A stretch of DNA of 19,517 nt from Pontiellaceae bacterium (GTDB taxonomy: Bacteria > Verrucomicrobiota > Kiritimatiellia > Kiritimatiellales > Pontiellaceae): the NCBI GenBank assembly GCA_016937035.1, contig JAFGWS010000025.1, positions 1 to 19,517 on the forward strand, written 5' to 3'. Shown piece by piece: positions 14,081-19,517 of this stretch. Position numbers and translations under genes: made by a program. Within the stretch, counting starts at the first letter, position 1. The number at the start of each line of letters is the position of its first letter. A model generated the notes under the pieces. The model was given only the letters and a program-made list of their open reading frames with translations, was not told where the DNA came from and did no database searches.

Positions 14081-17000
14081 TTAACACGCCGAAATTGAAA
14101 GCTTACAGGGGCGCCCGTTCAGCTCCCATTCCGCCTCGAAATCCCCCCCGCCGGCAGTGGCTTCACACGACAGCGCGAGGGTTTCCGATTCAATATACTC
14201 CTGATATTCAGCAACTGCCGTGCCAATAGCATCATCGCCCTGATACGTAATGCGAATGCGCTGCGTAACCTCCAGATCCATCTCCTTACGCATGTTCTGG
14301 ATCGTGTGGATGAATTCGCGGGCCAACCCTTCCGTAATCAGATCCTCATTAAGCTGCGTATCCAGCCCCACCACCAGCGATCCCGCTGCGCTGACCGCCA
14401 TGCCTTCCTTCGGATTGCGCACCACGTCGATATCGGCCGCAACCAGCTTCAGACTGGTTCCTTCCAATTCAATCTCAACGCTTTGACCGGACATGATCGC
14501 GCCGATCTGCTTGCCGGTCAGGCTGTTGATAAGCGGGACCGCTTTCTTCATCATCGGTCCCAGCTTGGGTCCAAGCTGCTTGAAATTGGGCTTGGCCTGA
14601 ACCGTCGCCAGCTCTGAGGAGTCCGTACCAAAGACGACTTCGCGGACATTCAGCTCATCGGAAATCAGGCTCTCCAGCTCCTGAATATTGGCGAGCAGTT
14701 TGTCATCATCGCAGACGACGTGCATCTTGGAGAGCGGCTGGCGGTTCTTAATTTTGTATTCGCCGCGCAGCGTACGCCCCTGCTCCACGGCACTCATCAC
14801 CAGCGCCATTTGCCCTTCCAGCACCTCATCGCGCTTCGCATCGGCAGCAGTCGGAAAATCGCACAGGTGGACGGACTCGGGCATGTCGTCTGTTCGCAGG
14901 TTCTGATAAATCGTCTCCGCAATGAACGGCGTGAAGGGCGCGGCAATCTTGCAGAGGCCGAGCAGCGCTTCGTACAGCGTCGAATAGGCCTGCCCCTTGT
15001 CGGCGTCGTCCTCGCTCTTCCAGAAGCGGCGGCGCGAGCGCCGGATGTACCAGTTGGTCAGGTCTTCGATGAACTGCACGAACGGACGGACGGCGGCCTG
15101 CAGGTCGTAGCGGTCCATTGCCTCAGTCACCTGCTGTTCCAGCCGCGCCAGTGAACTATGGATCCAGCGATCCATCAGGTTGTCGCGCTGTGCCACCGAC
15201 TGCGCAGGCGTCCAGCCGTCGATGTTGGCGTAGGTAACAAAGAAGCTGTAGGCGTTCCACCACGGCAGGAGCAAGTGGCGCAGGGAATTCTTGACGCCCT
15301 CTTCCGAAAAGCGCAGCGACTCCGCGCGCACCACCGGCGAATAGATCATGTAGAGCCGCAGCGCGTCGGCCCCGTATTCGTTGATGACGTGGACCGGATC
15401 GGGATAGTTTTTCAGGCGCTTCGACATTTTCAGTCCGTCCTCGGCCAGCACCAACCCGTTTACCACCACGTTCTTAAACGCCGGCTTATCGAACAGCGCC
15501 GTCGAAAGCACCATCAGCGTGTAAAACCAGCCGCGGGTCTGATCGAGCCCTTCGGCGATAAAGTCCGCCGGAAAGTTGGCCTCGAAATGTTCCTTGTTCT
15601 CGAAGGGATAATGGTTTTGCGCATACGGCATCGAACCCGACTCAAACCAGCAGTCGAGCACCTCCGGCGTGCGCTTGTACGTCTTGCCATCCTTCTCGAT
15701 AACGATCTGATCGACAAAGTGCTTGTGCAGGTCCTCGACCTTTTGGCCCGACAACTCCTCCAGCTGGGCGATCGACGATACGCAGATCATGTCGTCCTTG
15801 TCCTCGACGTTGACCCACACCGGGATGCACGAGCCCCAGAAGCGGTTGCGGCTGATGTTCCAGTCCTTGGCCTCGGCGAGCCAGTTGGCGAACCGCTTTT
15901 CGCCGACATAGTCGGGCATCCAGAGCACCTGCCCATTGTTGGCGAGCATCCGGTCGCGCAAATCCTCGACCCGCACGTACCACGCGTCGATCGCTCGGTA
16001 GATCAGCGGCGTATCGGTGCGTTCGCAGAAGGGATAGCTGTGCTGGATCGTCGATTGATGGATCAGCTTGCCGCCATGCTTGAGGGCGCGGATAATTTCC
16101 TTGTCGGCATCCTTGCAGAACTGCCCCGCATAGTCGGGAACCTGACGGGTAAATCTGCAATCGTCATCGAGCGGATCGACCAGCGGAATAGCGGCCTCGC
16201 GACAGATGCGGTAGTCATCCTCGCCGTAGGCCGGCGCCATATGCACAATCCCCGTACCATCCTCCGTGGAAACAAAACCGTCGTTCAGGATCTGGAACGA
16301 ATTGGGATTGTCGGCAAAAAAGTCGAAGATGGGCTCATATTTCAGCCCCTTCAGTTCGGACCCCTTGTAGGACTTGAGGATTTCATACTCCTCCTCCGAC
16401 TTGTAGTAAGCCGCCAGCCGCGCCTGCGCCAGTACAAATATCTCGTGCGTCTCGCGGTCCCGGATCGCGACATAGTCGATCTCCGGCCCGGCGCAGATCG
16501 CCAGATTGCTCGGCAACGTCCAGGGCGTGGTTGTCCAGATCAGCGCGCTGGCGTTTTCAAATTCAAAATCGATCAGCTTAACGCGGACGGTGACTGCCGG
16601 GTCCTGCACATCCTGGTAATTTCGCCCGGCCTCAAAGTTGGAGAGCGGCGTGTTAAGCTTCCAGCTGTAAGGCATGATGCGGTGCGCCTTGTAGATGCGG
16701 CCCTGTTCCCACAACTGTGAGAAGACCCACCAGATGGTCTCCATGAACGGCGTATCCATGGTCTTGTAGTCGTTCTTGAAATCGACCCAGCGGCCCATGC
16801 GCGTGACCGTCTTTTCCCACTCCTCGACATATTGGGTCACCATCGAGCGGCATTGCTCGTTAAACACATCAACGCCCGCTTCTTTAATTGCCGGCGCACC
16901 CGCCAGACCCAGCGCCTCCTGCGCCAACGCCTCGATCGGCAAGCCGTGGCAGTCCCAGCCGAAGCGGCGCGAAACATAGTGGCCGCGCATCGCCTGGTAA

Positions 17001-17209
17001 CGGGGAATGATGTCCTTGATGGTTCCGGCGAGCAGATGCCCATAATGCGGCAGCCCGGTGGCAAACGGAGGTCCGTCATAAAAAACAAACTCCGAACCGC
17101 CCTTCCGATTTTCCATCGACTTCTTGAACGTATCCTGCTCCTTCCAGAGCTGGATCACCGCTTCTTCCATCTCGGGAAAACTGACTCGACTGGAGACTTC
17201 TTTAAACAT
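14081..17209 (-). CDS. ileS: Isoleucyl-tRNA synthetase, eukaryote-like class (IleRS2)
   Basis: This enzyme charges tRNA-Ile. The start is set at ATG 17209 (MFKEVSSRVSFPEMEE), with AAAGG 5-6 bases upstream; a TTG seven codons earlier lies in a palindromic repeat. The protein has 1042 residues. The HIGH-type motif is HYGH (55-58) in DGPPFATGLPHYGHL, the editing domain lies roughly at 190-400 (TTTPWTLPSN at 226-235), and the KMSKS motif is KMSKR (594-598) followed by LKNYPDP. The lack of a C-terminal Cys4 zinc finger and the FATGLPHYGH and KMSKRLKNYPDP forms place it with the eukaryote-like class. In other bacteria that class is associated with natural mupirocin resistance. Confidence 0.96.
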   Translation of the reverse strand: MFKEVSSRVSFPEMEEAVIQLWKEQDTFKKSMENRKGGSEFVFYDGPPFATGLPHYGHLLAGTIKDIIPRYQAMRGHYVSRRFGWDCHGLPIEALAQEALGLAGAPAIKEAGVDVFNEQCRSMVTQYVEEWEKTVTRMGRWVDFKNDYKTMDTPFMETIWWVFSQLWEQGRIYKAHRIMPYSWKLNTPLSNFEAGRNYQDVQDPAVTVRVKLIDFEFENASALIWTTTPWTLPSNLAICAGPEIDYVAIRDRETHEIFVLAQARLAAYYKSEEEYEILKSYKGSELKGLKYEPIFDFFADNPNSFQILNDGFVSTEDGTGIVHMAPAYGEDDYRICREAAIPLVDPLDDDCRFTRQVPDYAGQFCKDADKEIIRALKHGGKLIHQSTIQHSYPFCERTDTPLIYRAIDAWYVRVEDLRDRMLANNGQVLWMPDYVGEKRFANWLAEAKDWNISRNRFWGSCIPVWVNVEDKDDMICVSSIAQLEELSGQKVEDLHKHFVDQIVIEKDGKTYKRTPEVLDCWFESGSMPYAQNHYPFENKEHFEANFPADFIAEGLDQTRGWFYTLMVLSTALFDKPAFKNVVVNGLVLAEDGLKMSKRLKNYPDPVHVINEYGADALRLYMIYSPVVRAESLRFSEEGVKNSLRHLLLPWWNAYSFFVTYANIDGWTPAQSVAQRDNLMDRWIHSSLARLEQQVTEAMDRYDLQAAVRPFVQFIEDLTNWYIRRSRRRFWKSEDDADKGQAYSTLYEALLGLCKIAAPFTPFIAETIYQNLRTDDMPESVHLCDFPTAADAKRDEVLEGQMALVMSAVEQGRTLRGEYKIKNRQPLSKMHVVCDDDKLLANIQELESLISDELNVREVVFGTDSSELATVQAKPNFKQLGPKLGPMMKKAVPLINSLTGKQIGAIMSGQSVEIELEGTSLKLVAADIDVVRNPKEGMAVSAAGSLVVGLDTQLNEDLITEGLAREFIHTIQNMRKEMDLEVTQRIRITYQGDDAIGTAVAEYQEYIESETLALSCEATAGGGDFEAEWELNGRPCKLSISAC

Positions 17210-17225
17210 AGCTGCCTTTCTGCTG

Positions 17226-17312
17226 CGCAATACGTATTGCGTACCGAGTGATCCCCCAAAAAAGCAATACGCACCTCACAGTACGTAATAAGTAATATGT
17301 AATACGTAATAT
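17226..17312. repeat. Repeat F in the ileS leader
   Basis: CGCAATACGTATTGCG (17226-17241) is a perfect 16-base palindrome. GCAATACGC recurs at 17264-17272. From 17281 to 17312 there are tandem variants of the word (A)CGTAATA / AGTAATAT / GTAATACG. In the ileS transcript this AT-rich tract would lie between the candidate promoter and the ribosome site. I see no T-box-like sequence in it. Confidence 0.75.
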
Positions 17313-17325
17313 TCGAAAAGCGCAG

Positions 17326-17354
17326 AATCTACCGACTGCCCTATCTATTGACAA
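17326..17354 (-). promoter_or_regulatory. Candidate promoter for ileS
   Basis: The - strand shows TTGTCA (17349-17354, 5 of 6 consensus bases), a 17-base spacer, and TAGATT (17326-17331, 4 of 6). This would give a leader of about 110 bases that includes repeat F. The rest of the 17210-17528 gap holds no gene that I can support, only a small ACGAG/CTCGT hairpin near 17444-17457. Confidence 0.4.
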
Positions 17355-17528
17355 GCAGGCATATGACTCAATTTAGAGCCCCCCAATGAGTTGAAGTGAC
17401 GGCAAAAGGGGAAGTTCGAAGAAAACCTCAAACTGGGATCAGACGAGAAGGCTCGTTTTACATTATACGCGGGTGTTTCCGTGTATTCCGAGGTCCGTCA
17501 ACTGCAAGATTGTAATATTTTCGGAGTG

Positions 17529-19331
17529 CTATTCGTCGAACTGGATATCGTAGAGGTATTTGTATTTTCCACCCTGAAGCAACAGCTCTTGATGGGTCCC
17601 CTTCTCGACGATCCGCCCCTGCTCCATGACATAGATGCAATCGGCCTTGGCCACGGTGGAAAGACGATGCGCGATCACAAAAACGGTGCGGTTTTTCATC
17701 AGCTCGTCGAGCGCCTCCTGCACCAGCCGTTCCGATTCCGTATCCAAGGCGCTGGTGGCTTCATCAAGGATCAGAATCGGCGGATTCTTGAGCAGAGCGC
17801 GGGCGATGGCGACGCGCTGGGCCATACCGCCGGAAAGCCGCGATCCGCGCTCGCCGATCACCGTGTCGTAGCCATGCTCCAACTCCATAATAAACGTGTG
17901 GGCGTTGGCACGGCGGGCGGCCAGCTCGATCTGCCCCCTCGTCGCGTCTTTTGAACCGTAAGCAATATTTTCGGCCACGCTGCGATTGAAAAGCACGGTC
18001 TGCTGAGTCACCACACCAATCTGTTCACGCAGGGAATGCACGGTGAAGTCGCGGACATCGCGACCATTGATTTCGATCCGCCCGCCGGTGACATCAAAGA
18101 AGCGGGGCAGCAGATTGACCAGCGTGGTCTTACCCGCACCCGAGCTGCCGACAAAGGCGACACATTGGCCGGCACGCACCTGCAAGTCGACGCCGTCGAG
18201 AACCTGCTTTTCATCGTAGGCGAAGCAGACGGAACGGAAATCAATGCTGGCCACCGGCTCCGCGAAAGGCGTTGCACCCGGCCTGTCGGCGATGGAGTTT
18301 TCAATGTCCAGGATTTCGAAGACGCGTTCGGCCCCCGGTGCGGCCCGTTGGATCCGCATATGGATCTCACTGAGTTTTTTGACCGGCTTGTACATTGAAA
18401 CCATGGCCACGGCAAACGAGACCAGCAGGGCTAAGGAGAGGTTTTCGACATAGGCATACACGACCACGCCCGCCATGCCGATGGCGGAGAGAAACTCCAT
18501 GATCGGTTCGTTCATGTTCTTGGAGCGGGCCTGCTTCATCGTCATCTTGAAGTAGCGGAAGTTAAAATTTCGGAAGCGATCCGTCTCTTCCGCCTCGGTC
18601 TGGAAGGCCTTGACCACCAGAGCCCCGCCCACCGATTCCTGCACCACAGAAAGCATGTCGCCAATGCTCTGCTGGCCGCGCTTGGAGGCTTTGCGGATAC
18701 GGCGCCCAATCAGCATGATCGGCAATATACACACCGGGAAGACCACCAACGCCACGATAGTCAGCTTCCAGTCGAGATAAAACATCGCAGCAACGCAACC
18801 GATGAGGGTGAACGGCTCGCGGATCAGGTCTCCGATCACGTTGGAAACCAGTTGGTTGAGGAGGCTGGTATCGCTGGTTACTCGAGAAATCAGGTCGCCT
18901 ACGCGGGAGCTTCCGAAAAACTGCATCGGCAGGGTGTGGATATGGCCGAAGAGTTTGTTGCGCAGATCATTGACCGTCCGGTTGCCCACCCATTCCACCA
19001 AATATTTTCCGGCAAAGAACAGCAGGCCCCGCAACAGCGCCGCTAACGGAACAAACGACACCGCCATCAACAACCGTCTCAGACCAATCCCGCCGGCGTC
19101 GCCCTCCACCTGGGTCAATTCGGTGGGGATGTGTCCGTTTGCAAGATCTTCGCCGGAAATCAGGCCGAGCGCCCAATAGAGCACAATCAGCACCCCGAAG
19201 GTCGCCCCACCGAACAGCATGCTGCAGACAATCCCGGCGAACAGTCGACCCCGGTACGGCCTCACAAAGGGAAGCAACCTCTTATATATCGTCAGGGAAT
19301 CAATCGATCCTTCTTCATGCCGTTTTTTCAT
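17529..19331 (-). CDS. ABC exporter half-transporter, MsbA/ABCB-like
   Basis: The start is ATG 19331, with GTGGAGG 9 bases upstream; a longer frame from TTG 19367 lacks a site. This gives 600 residues. Six membrane segments occupy about residues 15-315, with a long periplasmic loop between the first two (about 58-85). The nucleotide-binding domain has Walker A GSSGAGKTT (395-403), Q-loop Gln443, signature LSGGM (499-503, Met replacing the usual Gln), Walker B ILILDE (519-524), D-loop SALD and H-loop His555. The protein should work as a homodimer in the inner membrane. The family includes MsbA (lipid A core flipping) and multidrug exporters; the substrate cannot be read from sequence. It lies 105 bases downstream of tRNA-Tyr, beyond the terminator. 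Confidence 0.93.
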   Translation of the reverse strand: MKKRHEEGSIDSLTIYKRLLPFVRPYRGRLFAGIVCSMLFGGATFGVLIVLYWALGLISGEDLANGHIPTELTQVEGDAGGIGLRRLLMAVSFVPLAALLRGLLFFAGKYLVEWVGNRTVNDLRNKLFGHIHTLPMQFFGSSRVGDLISRVTSDTSLLNQLVSNVIGDLIREPFTLIGCVAAMFYLDWKLTIVALVVFPVCILPIMLIGRRIRKASKRGQQSIGDMLSVVQESVGGALVVKAFQTEAEETDRFRNFNFRYFKMTMKQARSKNMNEPIMEFLSAIGMAGVVVYAYVENLSLALLVSFAVAMVSMYKPVKKLSEIHMRIQRAAPGAERVFEILDIENSIADRPGATPFAEPVASIDFRSVCFAYDEKQVLDGVDLQVRAGQCVAFVGSSGAGKTTLVNLLPRFFDVTGGRIEINGRDVRDFTVHSLREQIGVVTQQTVLFNRSVAENIAYGSKDATRGQIELAARRANAHTFIMELEHGYDTVIGERGSRLSGGMAQRVAIARALLKNPPILILDEATSALDTESERLVQEALDELMKNRTVFVIAHRLSTVAKADCIYVMEQGRIVEKGTHQELLLQGGKYKYLYDIQFDE

Positions 19332-19400
19332 GCCCGACATCCTCCACAAACCCGGACGCCTTCGCAATCGAAATCATTTGACACTTGCACTCCATCCCCC

Positions 19401-19430
19401 AAAAAAAAGCCAGTACGGCTAGGTACTGGC
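19401..19430 (-). terminator. Intrinsic terminator after tRNA-Tyr
   Basis: On the - strand, GCCAGTAC, a 6-base loop and GTACTGGC form a perfect 8-bp stem (19409-19430), followed by eight T's (19401-19408). It starts 6 bases beyond the tRNA 3' end. It should insulate the ABC exporter gene from the tRNA transcript. Confidence 0.93.
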
Positions 19431-19436
19431 TCAAGA

Positions 19437-19517
19437 TGGTGGTGGGGGATGGATTCGAACCATCGAACTCGTAGAGGGCAGATTTACAGTCTGCTGCGTT
19501 TGACCGCTCCGCAACCC
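19437..19517 (-). tRNA. tRNA-Tyr (GUA), first ~4 bases outside window
   Basis: The - strand contains an anticodon arm CAGACTGTAAATCTG with anticodon GTA (19485-19487), a long variable arm typical of class II bacterial tRNA-Tyr, the T-arm GGTTCGAATCC, and an encoded 3' CCA (19437-19439). The visible 81 bases plus an expected GGTG at the 5' end would give the usual 85. The acceptor end CCCCACC would pair with GGTGGGG. Confidence 0.95.

Noticed and set aside
15158..16720. A 520-codon open frame on the + strand opposite ileS
   Set aside because: It is an antisense shadow of ileS: the ileS product has all class motifs across the same bases, and the + strand translation shows no recognisable domain.
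17349..17376. A perfect TTGACA on the + strand with an AT-rich stretch downstream
   Set aside because: No acceptable -10 box occurs at 16-18 bases and there is no + strand gene to drive. The same bases fit better as the -35 of the ileS promoter on the other strand.
17455..17505. TTGACG ... TATAAT on the - strand downstream of the ABC gene
   Set aside because: The two boxes are 28 bases apart, too far for a sigma-70 promoter, and no good -35 lies at the right distance from the TATAAT.

Overview
The window reads as chromosomal DNA from a Gram-negative bacterium of the PVC superphylum, most likely Kiritimatiellota, Lentisphaerota or Verrucomicrobiota. That placement is an inference from several features: a MoxR/DUF58/Bat cluster, a DksA-like protein with a histone-H1-like Lys/Ala tail and a nearly cysteine-free zinc-finger region, an isoleucyl-tRNA synthetase of the eukaryote-like class, and many short palindromic repeats between and inside genes. 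I saw no phage, transposase, CRISPR array or rRNA.

Region 1 (2-7801, + strand) is a tightly packed Bat (Bacteroides aerotolerance) operon that enters the window already in progress. It encodes a DUF58 protein (5' end missing), a BatD-like/DUF4381-like lipoprotein, the von Willebrand A proteins BatA and BatB, an exported TPR protein, a Gln-rich BatC-like protein, BatD, and BatE (TPR, two membrane segments, SH3-like end). From batA onward most joints are ATGA start/stop overlaps, so translation is probably coupled. The products should form a membrane and periplasmic complex built around two MIDAS VWA domains, with the MoxR ATPase expected just upstream of the window. Three small genes follow (7835-8559): a two-helix membrane protein, an unknown 86-residue protein and a YbcJ-type S4 RNA-binding protein.

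Region 2 (8717-17209, - strand) is a housekeeping group, read in the order ileS, dksA/traR-like, lspA, miaA, hflX, DUF4404-like, ugd. ileS has a candidate promoter and a repeat-filled leader. The dksA-like gene has its own TTGACA box and is followed by a compound terminator-like structure before lspA. lspA and miaA overlap. Region 3 (17529-19517, - strand) holds an MsbA-like ABC exporter and, at the right edge, a tRNA-Tyr lacking its first four bases, followed by a strong intrinsic terminator.

The most unusual content is a set of at least six different short palindromic repeat elements of about 45-90 bp. Three lie inside reading frames. One supplies most of the signal peptide of the lipoprotein gene, another supplies the C-terminal tail of that same protein, and a third is inserted in frame in miaA. 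A fourth ends on the miaA stop codon, a fifth fills the ileS leader, and a sixth lies between two converging genes. Four of them share a layout: each arm or tract is built from two or more near-copies of a 6-9 base word. This could reflect one mechanism for generating or moving such elements.
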